Shown here one piece after another: positions 37,428 to 46,610 of a stretch of DNA of 64,000 bases; positions within the stretch are counted from its first letter, which is position 1; every line of letters starts with the position of its first letter. Location: NCBI RefSeq assembly GCF_014203855.1, contig NZ_JACHJV010000001.1, positions 6,820,001-6,884,000 of the forward strand, read 5' to 3'. The DNA comes from Kitasatospora kifunensis. Lineage in GTDB: Bacteria > Actinomycetota > Actinomycetes > Streptomycetales > Streptomycetaceae. The notes below the pieces were generated by a model. That model had not been told where the DNA came from, did not search any database, and was given only the letters and a program-made list of their open reading frames with translations. The translations under genes were made by a program, and so were the position numbers.

Positions 37428-38242
37428 CCGATCTCCCAACTCCGTCCCCAGCCCCGATCAGCGGTACCACCCGCCTGTACGCGGTGCTCGGCGATCCGGT
37501 CGCTCAGGTCCAGTCGCCCGGGCTGCTGAACCCGCTCTTCGCGCGACTGGGCATCGACGCGGTGCTGATCCCCCTCCACGTCGGGCCACTCGACCTGGCG
37601 CAGGTCGTGCGCGGCCTGCAGCACGTCGCCAACCTCGACGGCCTCTTCGCCACCGTGCCGCACAAGGCCGCCGCCGCCCAACTGGCCGACCGGTCGAGCC
37701 GCACGGTGCAGATCACCGGCACCGCCAACGTGCTGCGGCGCGAGCCCGACGGCAGCTGGCTGGCGGAGAACTTCGACGGCTCCGGCTTCGTGGCGGGCCT
37801 GGAGCAGGCCGGGCACCAGGTGCGCGGCAGGTCGGTGGCACTGGCCGGAGCCGGGGGAGCGGGCAGCGCGATCGCGGTGGCGCTGCTGGCGGCCGGCGTG
37901 GAGCGACTCTCCGTCACCGACCCGGATGAGCAACGGCTGGCCACGCTGCTGGCGCGCCTGGCCGAGCACTGGCCGGGGCGGGCCCGGGCCGCGGCCGAAC
38001 CGCCGCTGCACGACAGCGACCTCGCGGTGAACGCCACCCCGCTGGGGATGCGGCCCCAGGATCCGCTGCCGTTCCAGCCGCAGGCCCTGCCACCCGGCGC
38101 CGTGGTGGCGGACATCATCATGAAACCCAGGGAAACGCCGCTCCTGCGTCAAGCGGCGGCACTGGGGCACCACGTGCACCACGGAATCCACATGCTGAAC
38201 GGTCAATTGGACTCCTACCGCACATTCTTCGGGCTGCGCTGA
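37424..38242 (+). CDS. rifI: Aminoquinate/shikimate dehydrogenase (RifI type)
   Basis: Shikimate dehydrogenase-family oxidoreductase of the aminoshikimate locus. The 272-residue protein shows the Lys81 (TVPHK) and Asp118 (NFDGSGF) catalytic pair and an NAD(P)-binding GAGGAG at 142-147. The substrate loop reads DPVAQVQSP rather than the HSLSP of ordinary shikimate dehydrogenases, matching quinate/aminoquinate enzymes. In rifamycin producers RifI is thought to balance aminoquinate and aminodehydroquinate rather than to sit on the direct AHBA route. The TTG at 37424 overlaps the previous stop (TTGA), with GAGAGGG just upstream. Confidence 0.9.
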   Translation: MTDLPTPSPAPISGTTRLYAVLGDPVAQVQSPGLLNPLFARLGIDAVLIPLHVGPLDLAQVVRGLQHVANLDGLFATVPHKAAAAQLADRSSRTVQITGTANVLRREPDGSWLAENFDGSGFVAGLEQAGHQVRGRSVALAGAGGAGSAIAVALLAAGVERLSVTDPDEQRLATLLARLAEHWPGRARAAAEPPLHDSDLAVNATPLGMRPQDPLPFQPQALPPGAVVADIIMKPRETPLLRQAAALGHHVHHGIHMLNGQLDSYRTFFGLR

Positions 38243-38417
38243 CCGACGACTACCAGACCGAGGGATGGGAGGCGGCGAGGGCAGCGCCTACTGTGAGCCG
38301 CACCGCCTTGTGCGAAATCCCTGGGGCAATTGTTCGGTCGGTCACGCGCCCCGCCCGCTTTATCTGCCAGCCGGTCCACAGCAGAGCAACAGTCCGAAGC
38401 GGAGATTTGGAGAGAAC

Positions 38418-39578
38418 ATGAACGCGCGACCCGCACCGGAATTTCCCTCCTGGCCGCAGTACGACGACGACGAGCGGAGCGGCCTGATACGTGCCCTGGA
38501 GCAGGGCCAGTGGTGGCGCATGGGCGGTCAGGAGGTGGACTCCTTCGAGAACGAGTTCGCCGAGTACCACGGCGCCCCGCACGCCCTGGCGGTCACCAAC
38601 GGCACCCACGCCCTTGAGCTGGGCCTGCAGTGTCTGGGCGTCGGCCCGGGCACCGAGGTCATCGTGCCGGCCTTCACCTTCATCTCCTCCTCCCAGGCCG
38701 CCCAGCGGCTGGGCGCGGTGGCCGTCCCCGTCGACGTCGACCCCCACACCTACAACATCGACCCGGCCGCGGCGGCCGCCGCCGTCACCTCCCGCACCCG
38801 GGTGATCATGCCCGTGCACATGGCCGGGCTCATGGCGGACATGGACGCGCTGGGCAAGCTCTCCGCGGACACCGGCATCCCGCTGCTGCAGGACGCCGCG
38901 CACGCGCACGGCGCGCGCTGGCAGGGCAAGCGGGTCGGCGAGCTGGGCTCGGTGGCCGCATTCAGCTTCCAGAACGGCAAGTTGATGACCGCCGGCGAGG
39001 GCGGCGCGCTGCTCTTCCCCGAGTCCGAGGTGTACGAGACCGCCTTCCTGCGGCACAGCTGCGGCCGGCCGCGCACCGACCGCCGCTACTTCCACCAGAT
39101 CGCCGGCTCCAACATGCGGCTCAACGAGTTCTCGGCCTCCGTGCTCCGCGCCCAGCTGCGCCGACTCGATGCGCAGACGGAGCTTCGGGAGCAGCGCTGG
39201 ACCCTGCTGGCGAAGCTGCTCGGGGCGATCGAGGGCGTCGTGCCCCAGGCCGGTGACCCGCGCGCCGACCGCAACTCGCACTACATGGCCATGTTCCGGC
39301 TGCCCGGCATCTCCGAGGAGGGCCGCAACGAGCTGGTCGACAAACTGGTCGCCGCCGGCCTGCCGGCCTTCGCCGCGTTCCGCGCCATCCACCGCACCGA
39401 CGCTTTCTGGGAGAGCGCCGCTCCCGCGGAGTCCCCCGAGCAGATCGCCGAGCGCTGCCCCAACGCCGAGGCCATCAGCGGGGATTGCGTCTGGCTGCAC
39501 CACCGGGTCCTGCTCGCCTCCGAGCAGGACATGCACACCACGGCCGAGATCATCGCCGAGCTGGTGGCAGCCCGGTGA
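38418..39578 (+). CDS. rifK: AHBA synthase (3-amino-5-hydroxybenzoate synthase, RifK type)
   Basis: PLP enzyme that dehydrates and aromatises aminodehydroshikimate to AHBA, the starter unit; its homologue may also form the UDP-kanosamine precursor. The 386-residue protein belongs to the DegT/AHBA synthase family: PAFTFISSSQAA, QDAAHAHGARW, and the PLP lysine Lys188 in FSFQNGKLMTAGEGG. That number equals the lysine of RifK, which supports the ATG at 38418 with GGAGAG upstream; the frame stays open further 5' but without a ribosome site. A 175-bp leader separates it from rifI. This gene is the classic marker of ansamycin or mitomycin clusters. Confidence 0.96.
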   Translation: MNARPAPEFPSWPQYDDDERSGLIRALEQGQWWRMGGQEVDSFENEFAEYHGAPHALAVTNGTHALELGLQCLGVGPGTEVIVPAFTFISSSQAAQRLGAVAVPVDVDPHTYNIDPAAAAAAVTSRTRVIMPVHMAGLMADMDALGKLSADTGIPLLQDAAHAHGARWQGKRVGELGSVAAFSFQNGKLMTAGEGGALLFPESEVYETAFLRHSCGRPRTDRRYFHQIAGSNMRLNEFSASVLRAQLRRLDAQTELREQRWTLLAKLLGAIEGVVPQAGDPRADRNSHYMAMFRLPGISEEGRNELVDKLVAAGLPAFAAFRAIHRTDAFWESAAPAESPEQIAERCPNAEAISGDCVWLHHRVLLASEQDMHTTAEIIAELVAAR

Positions 39579-40681
39579 AGGTGCGGGCAGCCGTCGTCGG
39601 ACTCGGCTGGGCCGGACGGGAGTTGTGGCTGCCGCGGCTGCGCACGCGCGAGGACTTCGAGCTGGTCGCCGCCGTCGATCCCGACCCGGCCTCCCGCGCG
39701 GCGGTCGGCGAGGCGACGGGCGTCGCCACGCACGCGGCGGTGGACGCCCTCAGCGCCCAGGAGATCGACGTCGCCGTCGTCGCGGTGCCCAACCACCTGC
39801 ACGCCGAGGTGGCCGCGGCGCTGCTGGAGCGCGGCATCTCGGTCTTCCTGGAGAAGCCGGTCTGCCTGACCACCGCCGAGGCCGAGCTGCTGGCCCGGGC
39901 CGAGCGGGCGGGCGGCGGCATGCTGCTGGCCGGCAGCGCCGCCCGCCACCGCGCTGACGTCCAGGAACTGGCGCGACTGATACCCGAGTTGGGTCGCATC
40001 CGGCACGTCGAGCTGACCTGGGTGCGAGCCCGTGGCGTGCCGAAGGCCGGCGGCTGGTTCACCCAGCGCAGCCAGTCCGGCGGCGGGGTGCTGGTCGACC
40101 TCGGCTGGCACCTGCTGGACGCCCTGGCCGCCCTGCTCGGCCCGGCCCGGTTCGAGCAGGTCATCGGGGCGACCTCCGACGACTTCGTGAACGCCGGCGC
40201 CTGGTCCGCCAGCTGGCGGCAGGACCAACCCGCCGCCGGTCAGGCGGGCGACGTGGAGGACTCCGCCCGCGGCTTCCTGATCCGTGAAGACGGTATCTCC
40301 GTGTCACTGCGGGCCAGTTGGGCCTCGCACGAGGCCCTGGACGTCTCACTGATCCGGCTCGAGGGCAGCGCCGGCACCGCGCAACTGCGCTGCACCTTCG
40401 GCTTCAGCCCCAACCGGCACCCCGAGTCGCTGCTGACCCTGACCCAGGAGGGCGCCACCCGTCAGCTCCCGGTGCCCACCGAGGCGATCGGGGCCGAGTA
40501 CGGGCGGCAGTTGGACGGTCTGGGCGCGATCCTGGCCGACCCCGCCAACCGCGGCAAGGCCATCGCGCAGGCGCACGGCACGGTGCAACTGATCGAGAGT
40601 TTCTACGAGTCGGCGCGCGCTGCCGCCCGGGCGCCGGGCGCCCGCACGCCAGCCGCCCACGAACAGGTGAGGACCGCATGA
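39575..40681 (+). CDS. rifL: Gfo/Idh/MocA-family oxidoreductase (RifL type)
   Basis: NAD(P)-dependent oxidoreductase that pairs with the AHBA synthase; in the rifamycin pathway RifL with RifK acts on UDP-glucose to make UDP-kanosamine, the nitrogen source. The 368-residue protein has a Rossmann GLGWAG at 9-14 and the family motif EKP at 92-94, followed by a dimerisation sheet domain (GGVLVDLGWHLLD). The GTG at 39575 overlaps the rifK stop (GTGA), and its stop overlaps the next ATG, so rifK-L-M form one coupled block. Confidence 0.92.
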   Translation: MKVRAAVVGLGWAGRELWLPRLRTREDFELVAAVDPDPASRAAVGEATGVATHAAVDALSAQEIDVAVVAVPNHLHAEVAAALLERGISVFLEKPVCLTTAEAELLARAERAGGGMLLAGSAARHRADVQELARLIPELGRIRHVELTWVRARGVPKAGGWFTQRSQSGGGVLVDLGWHLLDALAALLGPARFEQVIGATSDDFVNAGAWSASWRQDQPAAGQAGDVEDSARGFLIREDGISVSLRASWASHEALDVSLIRLEGSAGTAQLRCTFGFSPNRHPESLLTLTQEGATRQLPVPTEAIGAEYGRQLDGLGAILADPANRGKAIAQAHGTVQLIESFYESARAAARAPGARTPAAHEQVRTA

Positions 40682-41373
40682 CGGCCGCGTCGGTAGATCA
40701 GTCCGCCACGACGGACAGCCTCGCCTCGCCCAAGCAGGTGGTCGTCTTCGACCTGGACGGCGTCATCGTGGACAGTTTCGCGGTGATGGGCGAGGCGTTC
40801 TCCATCGCCTACGCCGAGGTGGTCGGGGACGGCCCGGCCCCGTTCGAGGAGTACCAGCGCCACCAGGGCCGCTACTTCCCCGACATCATGCGGATCATGG
40901 GCCTGCCGCTGGAGATGGAGGAGCCGTTCGTCCGCGAGAGCTACCGCCTCGCCTCCCAGGTGGAAGTCTTCGACGGCGTCGTCGAGTTGCTGCAGACGCT
41001 GCAGGACCGCGGGCTGCGGATGGCCGTGGCCACCGGCAAGAGCGGCGTGCGGGCGCGCTCCCTGCTCGAGGGGCTCGGCCTGCTCCCGTTCTTCGCCCAC
41101 GTGATCGGCTCCGACGAGGTGGCCCGGCCCAAGCCGGCTCCGGACATCGTGCTGCGCGCGCTGGAGCTGCTGGACGCGCCGGCCGAGCAGGCCATCATGA
41201 TCGGTGACGCGCCGACCGACCTGGCCAGCGCCCAGGGCGCCGGCGTCGCCTGCGCCGCGGCCCTGTGGGCCGGTCCCGACGAGCAGGAACTGCTCGCCGC
41301 CGGCCCCGACGCGGTGCTGCGCCACCCGGCCGACCTGCTCGCGCTGCTCCCGGCCCTCACCGGTCAGCGCTGA
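40678..41373 (+). CDS. rifM: HAD-family phosphatase (RifM type)
   Basis: Sugar phosphatase of the kanosamine/AHBA branch. The 231-residue protein is a beta-phosphoglucomutase-like HAD enzyme: nucleophile Asp25 and acid Asp27 in VFDLDGVIVDS, TGKSG (motif II), RPKPAPD (motif III lysine) and MIGDAPTDLASA (motif IV). The ATG at 40678 overlaps the rifL stop (ATGA). About 20 Ser/Thr-rich residues precede the fold. Confidence 0.92.
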   Translation: MTAASVDQSATTDSLASPKQVVVFDLDGVIVDSFAVMGEAFSIAYAEVVGDGPAPFEEYQRHQGRYFPDIMRIMGLPLEMEEPFVRESYRLASQVEVFDGVVELLQTLQDRGLRMAVATGKSGVRARSLLEGLGLLPFFAHVIGSDEVARPKPAPDIVLRALELLDAPAEQAIMIGDAPTDLASAQGAGVACAAALWAGPDEQELLAAGPDAVLRHPADLLALLPALTGQR

Positions 41374-41397
41374 CGGACGGGCCGGAAGTAGGCGAGC

Positions 41398-42354
41398 GTG
41401 ATGCGTACCCGCGACGAGGCACCGAGGGAGGCACTGGGGGAGGCGGCGTCGCCTGCGCCGCGCTACCTCGGAATCGACATCGGCGGCACCAAGGTCGCGC
41501 TGCGGGCGGAGACCGAGGCGGGCCAGGCCCAGGAGCTCTCCTTCGCCTGGGGGCCGCGGCACGACGCCGACCGCGACCTGGCCCAACTCGCCGACCACGT
41601 CCGCACCCTGACGGCCCGCAGCGGAAAGCCGTGGCGGGCCGTCGGCGTCGCGCTGCCCGCCACGGTCGGCCCGGACGAGCGGATCACCGCCTGGCCCAGC
41701 CGACCGGAGTGGACCGGCCTGCCGCTGGGCCCGGCGCTGCGCGCGCTCTTCCCCGGCGCGGCCCTCGCCTGGGCGGACGACGGCGACGTGGGAGCACTCG
41801 CCGAGGCCGACGCGGCCAACTGCGCCGACCTGCTCTACCTGGGCGTGGGCACCGGTGTCGGCGGCGGCCTGGTGCTCGGCGGTCGGCTCTGCCCCGGCCC
41901 GGGTCGCGGCTCCTTCGAGCTCGGCCATCTGGTCGTCGAACTGGACGGTCCCCCGTGCGTGTGCGGCCGACGCGGCTGCTTGCAGGCGACCGCCTCAGGC
42001 CCGGCCACCCTGGCCCGGGCCGCCCGGTTGCGCGGCGGGCCGGTGAGCTTCGAGGAACTGCGCGAGGGGCTGCGCGCCGGGCGGCCGTGGGCCGCCGAGG
42101 CGATCGACCGCACCGGTTACGCGCTGGCCGCCGCCATCACGGGCGTCACCGAACTGCTCCACCCCCAGCTCGCCTTGATCGGCGGGGGCTTCGCGGCCGG
42201 CATCCCCGAGCTGGCCGACCGCGTGGGCGAGCACCTCACCGCGCTCGCCCGGCCCGGCCGGCCCAGCCTGCCGCTGGCCCCGGCCCGGCTGGGCGGCCTG
42301 TCCTCACTGCGCGGTGCGGTGCTGCTCGCCCGCGGCACCGCCAGCCGATTCTGA
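41398..42354 (+). CDS. rifN: ROK-family sugar kinase (RifN type, kanosamine kinase)
   Basis: Phosphorylates kanosamine at C6, feeding amino sugar into aminoDAHP synthesis. The 318-residue protein has the ATP-binding GIDIGGTK at 25-32, the GVGTGVGGGLV loop, and the ROK zinc motif CxCGxxGC with Cys187, Cys189 and Cys194. The start is uncertain between GTG 41398 and ATG 41401, which are adjacent and in frame. It lies 24 bp after rifM. It ends the rightward AHBA block; the next gene runs toward it, with stops 11 bp apart. Confidence 0.92.
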   Translation: MMRTRDEAPREALGEAASPAPRYLGIDIGGTKVALRAETEAGQAQELSFAWGPRHDADRDLAQLADHVRTLTARSGKPWRAVGVALPATVGPDERITAWPSRPEWTGLPLGPALRALFPGAALAWADDGDVGALAEADAANCADLLYLGVGTGVGGGLVLGGRLCPGPGRGSFELGHLVVELDGPPCVCGRRGCLQATASGPATLARAARLRGGPVSFEELREGLRAGRPWAAEAIDRTGYALAAAITGVTELLHPQLALIGGGFAAGIPELADRVGEHLTALARPGRPSLPLAPARLGGLSSLRGAVLLARGTASRF

Positions 42355-42365
42355 CGCTCCGTCAA

Positions 42366-44063
42366 TCAGGAGCCCCCCGAGGCCCCCACCGGCACGGCGA
42401 CGCCCAGCTGCTCCCGCAGCCGCGCCAGCAACGCGGCCGTGCCCTGCGGGCCGTGCGCCGCACCGAACACGTGGTAGTCCGGGCGCACCAGCAGCACGCT
42501 CGCCCCGTGCCGCGCCAGGTACGACCGGTAGACGCCGTCCAGGTCCGTCACCTCGACCTCCTGCGCCCGGCGCGAGTGGCCCGCTGCGTCGCCCGCTGTC
42601 CGCTCCTGCGGCAGCAGCCGCACCACGTGCGCCTCCAGCTCGGCCAGCAGGGAGAGTTGGTCCGCCTCCAGCCGGGCGGGCGCCTGCTCCCCGAGCAGCA
42701 GCACGAAGCCGCGCCCGACCACCTCGTCGAAGAGCCCGCTGCCGCCGGGGCCGTGGACCCGCCCCTGCGGCATGACCTCGCCGGCCGCCGGCGCGAGTTC
42801 CTCGCCGCTTCGGTGCAGCAGCCCACCGGTGAGCGGCTTGGCCGGCTCCGGCCTGCTCGGGCCCCGGCCGCGCCGGTTGGCCAGCACCGTCGCGTCCCGC
42901 TCGGCGGCGGCCACCGGGTCCGTCACGCAGATCACCCGGCCCAGCTGGACCGAGGAGAGGATCGACTCCTGCACCTGCGCCCGGCGTTCCTCGGTGTAGC
43001 TGTCCAGGACCGTCTCGGCGGCGCGCCCGCGCAGCACGAGGTCCAGCTTCCACGACAGGTTGACCACGTCCCGGATGCCCGAGCACATGCCCTGCCCGGC
43101 GAACGGCGGCATGAGGTGGGCCGCGTCACCGGCCAGCAGCACGCGGCCCACCCGCCACTGCTCGGCCCACCTGGCCTGGAAGATGTACGTGGTGCTGCGC
43201 AGCAGGGTGGCGGTCTCGGGCGTGACGCCGAAGGGCGCCAGCAGTCGCCACGCGGTCTCCGGCCGGTTCAGCTCGGCGGCCCGCTCGCCCGGCAGCCGCA
43301 TGAACTCCCAGCGCCGGTGCCCGGGGCCGCTGCCCACCAGGGTGGTGGGCCTGGCCGGGTCGCAGATCTGCACGTTGGTCGGGATGAACTCGCCCGGTTC
43401 GCGCAACTCGACGTCGCACAGCAGCCACTCGTAGGAGAAGCCGAGGTCGGTGACGGGCACGTCGAGGTGGTGCCGCACGAAGCTGTTGGCACCGTCGCAG
43501 CCCACCACCCACCGGGCGGAGAAGCTCCGCACCGTGCCGTCCTCGTCCTCGGCCGTCACCACGACCCGGTCGCCCTGGTCCGCGATCCCCACCACCTGGC
43601 GGTCGCGCAGCACGGTGATCTCGGGCAGCGCGGCCGCCCTGGCGGCCAGCAGCTCCTCCAGCGCGGGCTGGTGCATGGTGTTGGCGTCCGGCCACCCGTA
43701 CGGTCCCGCCGTGCTGAACTCGATGTCCAGCAGCGTCTCGCCGCCGGCCGTGCGCCACTGGTAGCCGGTGGCCGGTTCGGTGACCCGGCCCAGCTCCGCG
43801 CCGATCCCGCAGGCGGCGAGCAGCCGGGCACTCTCGCCGTCGAAGCTGGTCGCGCGGGGGAGGGTGTACGGCCGTCGGCGGCGTTCCAGCACGAGCGTGC
43901 GCCAACCGCGCTGCGCCAGCAGGATCGACAGCGCGGCCCCGACCGGTCCGTTGCCGACCACGATCACCTCCGCGTCCGTCGGGCTGCTGGACGTCGCGGG
44001 CGTCGCGCGCGTCGCGGACATCGTGGACGTCGCGGACGGCTCGGGCGGTGACACCTTCGGCAT
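42366..44063 (-). CDS. FAD aromatic monooxygenase (Rif-Orf19 / MhpA type)
   Basis: Predicted ring hydroxylase that acts on the aromatic end of the growing or released chain; relatives (Rif-Orf19 and similar enzymes) are needed to form the naphthoquinone core of naphthalenic ansamycins. The 565-residue protein is a class A flavoprotein: GNGPVG at 37-42, GCDGANSFVR (the DG motif), and LLAGDAAHLMPPFAGQGMCSG, plus a C-terminal thioredoxin-like part typical of MhpA/PheA enzymes. It starts at ATG 44063 with GAGGGGT upstream. The first 30 residues are Ser/Thr/Ala-rich and unrelated to the fold. It is convergent with rifN and divergent from the thioesterase gene. Confidence 0.88.
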   Translation of the reverse strand: MPKVSPPEPSATSTMSATRATPATSSSPTDAEVIVVGNGPVGAALSILLAQRGWRTLVLERRRRPYTLPRATSFDGESARLLAACGIGAELGRVTEPATGYQWRTAGGETLLDIEFSTAGPYGWPDANTMHQPALEELLAARAAALPEITVLRDRQVVGIADQGDRVVVTAEDEDGTVRSFSARWVVGCDGANSFVRHHLDVPVTDLGFSYEWLLCDVELREPGEFIPTNVQICDPARPTTLVGSGPGHRRWEFMRLPGERAAELNRPETAWRLLAPFGVTPETATLLRSTTYIFQARWAEQWRVGRVLLAGDAAHLMPPFAGQGMCSGIRDVVNLSWKLDLVLRGRAAETVLDSYTEERRAQVQESILSSVQLGRVICVTDPVAAAERDATVLANRRGRGPSRPEPAKPLTGGLLHRSGEELAPAAGEVMPQGRVHGPGGSGLFDEVVGRGFVLLLGEQAPARLEADQLSLLAELEAHVVRLLPQERTAGDAAGHSRRAQEVEVTDLDGVYRSYLARHGASVLLVRPDYHVFGAAHGPQGTAALLARLREQLGVAVPVGASGGS

Positions 44064-44428
44064 GGGGACCCCTCATCGCGTGCTGGCGGCGGAACCGCAG
44101 GGTGGCGGCGGATCGGTGCAACACGGCGCAGCTCGGTGCAGCCCGGCGCGGAAGAAGCCTGCCGTGCGCTGCTCGAACGCCCGGCGGCCGAGCGCGCCGG
44201 CGGGCGCAACAGCCGTGGAATGAACGGCGTCAGACTACTATCCGGGCCCGCGAAACGGGCCACTGTCCGGCCCGCGCTATCAGAACGGGGGATACCCGCC
44301 CCGGGCGTGGCGGGCCTAGTCTGCCGAGGTACCCGACAAGACGAGGACCCGTGCGCAGTCCGCCCGCCACCGCCGATCGGCCTGTCCGGGGGAACGTCCA
44401 CGGACCGTCGCCCGAAGGGAAGTTCGGC
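44064..44428. promoter_or_regulatory. 365-bp divergent intergenic region
   Basis: No gene is seen here. The region must carry promoters for the leftward FAD hydroxylase and the rightward thioesterase. A possible -10 box TAGTCT lies at 44317-44322 on the plus strand, with no clear -35. A small hairpin (6-bp arms 44245-44250 and 44256-44261, GAAA-type loop) and other short GC-rich inverted repeats are present. A frame covering it is an upstream extension of the thioesterase gene without a ribosome site. Confidence 0.45.
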
Positions 44429-45193
44429 ATGGCTCAAGCAACGGCGCAGTTCGAGAAGTGGGTCAGCGTTTTCCACCCGGCGCCGCACAGCACGGTGCGC
44501 CTCGTCTGCCTGCCCTATGCCGGTGGGTCGGCGAGCTTCTTCTTTCCGGTCTCCAAGGCGCTGACACCGGCCGTCGAGGTCCTGGCCGTCCAGTACCCGG
44601 GTCGGCAGAGCCGGCGCCTGGAGCCCGGCATCGAGAACATCCCCGACTTCGCGGACCAGATCTTCGCGGTGCTACGGCACTTGGACGACAAGCCGCTCGC
44701 GTTCTTCGGCCACAGCATGGGTGCGGTGCTCGCCTACGAGGTGGCGCTGCGCATGCGGCAGGCCCAGCTGCCTTCGCCGGTGCGGCTGTTCGCCTCCGGT
44801 CGGCGCGCCCCGTCGCGCTACCGCGACGAGCGGGTCCACCAGGGCACGGACGACGACGTGGTGGCCGAGCTCCTGACGCTGAGCGGCACCAGCAAGGCCA
44901 TGTTGACCGACCCGGAGATCCTGGCGATGATCCTGCCCGCCATCCGGAGTGACTACCGCGCCATCGAGAGCTACCGGCACGACCCCGACCAGCGGCTCGA
45001 CTGCCCGGTGACCGTGCTCACCGGTGACAGCGACCCCCGGGTGTCGATCGAGGAGGCCCGTGCCTGGGAGGAACACACCACCGGGCCGACCGACGTGGAA
45101 ATCCTCCCGGGCGGCCACTTCTTCCTCGCCGACCAGAGCGCCCGGGTCATCGACCTGGTGAAACGGAACCTCCAAGTGCGTACGTCCAGTTGA
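44429..45193 (+). CDS. rifR: Type II thioesterase (RifR type)
   Basis: Editing thioesterase that removes stalled or wrong acyl groups from PKS carrier domains. The 254-residue alpha/beta hydrolase has GHSMG with nucleophile Ser96, an acid near Asp203 (TGDSDPRVS) and His230 (LPGGHFFL), plus the YAGGSA and PGRQSR stretches usual in the family. The ATG at 44429 is chosen for the AAGGGAAG site 7 nt upstream. Its stop overlaps a TTG in the next frame. Confidence 0.93.
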   Translation: MAQATAQFEKWVSVFHPAPHSTVRLVCLPYAGGSASFFFPVSKALTPAVEVLAVQYPGRQSRRLEPGIENIPDFADQIFAVLRHLDDKPLAFFGHSMGAVLAYEVALRMRQAQLPSPVRLFASGRRAPSRYRDERVHQGTDDDVVAELLTLSGTSKAMLTDPEILAMILPAIRSDYRAIESYRHDPDQRLDCPVTVLTGDSDPRVSIEEARAWEEHTTGPTDVEILPGGHFFLADQSARVIDLVKRNLQVRTSS

Positions 45194-45228
45194 ATCCAGC
45201 CGTCGAGCCACTCCTGAGACAGGTCGAG

Positions 45229-46548
45229 ATGCGATCCGCCGCTCCCGTGCCGAACATCAGTCAGCATTCGCTCCTGGTGTTTCTCCTCCAGATCGCGTTC
45301 CTGCTGCTGCTGGCCCTCGTCCTCGGCAGGCTGGCGGCGCGCTTCAACATGCCGGCGATCGCCGGTGAGTTGTCCGCGGGTGTGCTCCTCGGCCCCTCGA
45401 TCCTGCACCCCCTGCTACCCGGCCTGTCCAACTGGCTGCTGCCGCACCAGCCCGAGCAGATGCACCTGCTGGACGCCGTGGGACAGCTCGGTGTGCTGCT
45501 GCTCGTCGGAGTCACCGGCGCGGAGCTGAAGTTCGGCCTGGTCAAACGGCGCGGCCTGACCGCGCTGCGGGTCAGCGGCGCCGGTCTGATCCTGCCGCTC
45601 GGCCTCGGCATCGCCACCGGCTTCCTGCTGCCGCGCTCCTTCGTGCCGAGCGGCACGCACCAGACGGTCTTCGCGCTCTTCCTCGGCGTGGCGATGTGCG
45701 TCAGCGCGATCCCGGTGATCGCCAAGACCCTGCTGGACATGAAGCTCCTGCACCGCGACATCGGTCAACTCATCCTCTCCGCCGGTGTGGTGGACGACCT
45801 GGCGGGCTGGTTCCTGCTCTCCGTCGTCTCGGCGATGGCCGCCTCCGGACTGACCGCCGGCGTCGTCGCCACCTCCGTGCTGTATCCGGTCGCCATGGTG
45901 GTCTTCGCCTTCCTGATCGGCCGTCCGGTGGTGGGCTGGGCGCTGCGCCTGGCCAAGCGCTCCGAGAGCGCGGCGCCGACGATCGCCACCGCCGTGGTGC
46001 TGGTCCTGCTCAGCGCGGCGGCCAGCCAGGCGATGAAGCTGGAGGCCATCTTCGGCGCCTTCGTCTGCGGCGTGCTGATCGGCACCAGCGGTGAACTGGA
46101 GTCGGAGAAGCTGGAGCCGCTGCGCACCACGGTGTTGGCCTTCCTAGCCCCGCTCTTCTTCGCCACCGCGGGCCTGCGGATGGACCTCACCGCCCTGGCC
46201 CGCCCCCTGGTGCTGGGCGTCGCGCTCGCGGTGCTCACGGTGGCCATCGTGGGCAAGTTCGTGGGTGCCTTCATCGGCGCCAGGCTCAGCAGGCTCAACC
46301 GGTGGGAGGCCCTGGCGCTGGGCGCCGGGATGAACTCGCGCGGCGTGGTCGAAGTGATCGTGGCGATGACCGGCCTGCGGCTGGGCGTCCTGAACAGCGA
46401 GACCTACACCATCGTCATCCTCGTCGCGATCGTGACCTCCCTGATGGCGCCGCCCGTCCTCAGGTTCGCCATGGCCCGCGTCGAGGAGCTCGCCGAGGCG
46501 GAGCTCGACCTGGACGGCGAGCACGCCCAGAGCGCCCAACGCGCCTGA
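45229..46548 (+). CDS. Cation/proton antiporter (CPA2 family)
   Basis: Integral membrane protein of about 439 residues with roughly 12 hydrophobic segments, probably exchanging Na+ or K+ for H+. Family marks are GELSAGVLLGPSIL near the N-terminus, SAIPVIAKTLLD, a VVDDLAGW segment with the conserved Asp pair, and GMNSRGVVEVIV. The start is ATG 45229; TTG 45190, which overlaps the thioesterase stop, is an in-frame alternative that would couple the two genes. Its place inside the cluster hints at product-related ion balance or tolerance, but nothing in the sequence proves a role in drug export. Confidence 0.85.
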   Translation: MRSAAPVPNISQHSLLVFLLQIAFLLLLALVLGRLAARFNMPAIAGELSAGVLLGPSILHPLLPGLSNWLLPHQPEQMHLLDAVGQLGVLLLVGVTGAELKFGLVKRRGLTALRVSGAGLILPLGLGIATGFLLPRSFVPSGTHQTVFALFLGVAMCVSAIPVIAKTLLDMKLLHRDIGQLILSAGVVDDLAGWFLLSVVSAMAASGLTAGVVATSVLYPVAMVVFAFLIGRPVVGWALRLAKRSESAAPTIATAVVLVLLSAAASQAMKLEAIFGAFVCGVLIGTSGELESEKLEPLRTTVLAFLAPLFFATAGLRMDLTALARPLVLGVALAVLTVAIVGKFVGAFIGARLSRLNRWEALALGAGMNSRGVVEVIVAMTGLRLGVLNSETYTIVILVAIVTSLMAPPVLRFAMARVEELAEAELDLDGEHAQSAQRA

Positions 46549-46610
46549 CCAGCACGGAGCGTGGACGGCGCATCCGGCGCGGTCCGGCTCTTCGAACAGC
46601 GAGGTGATGC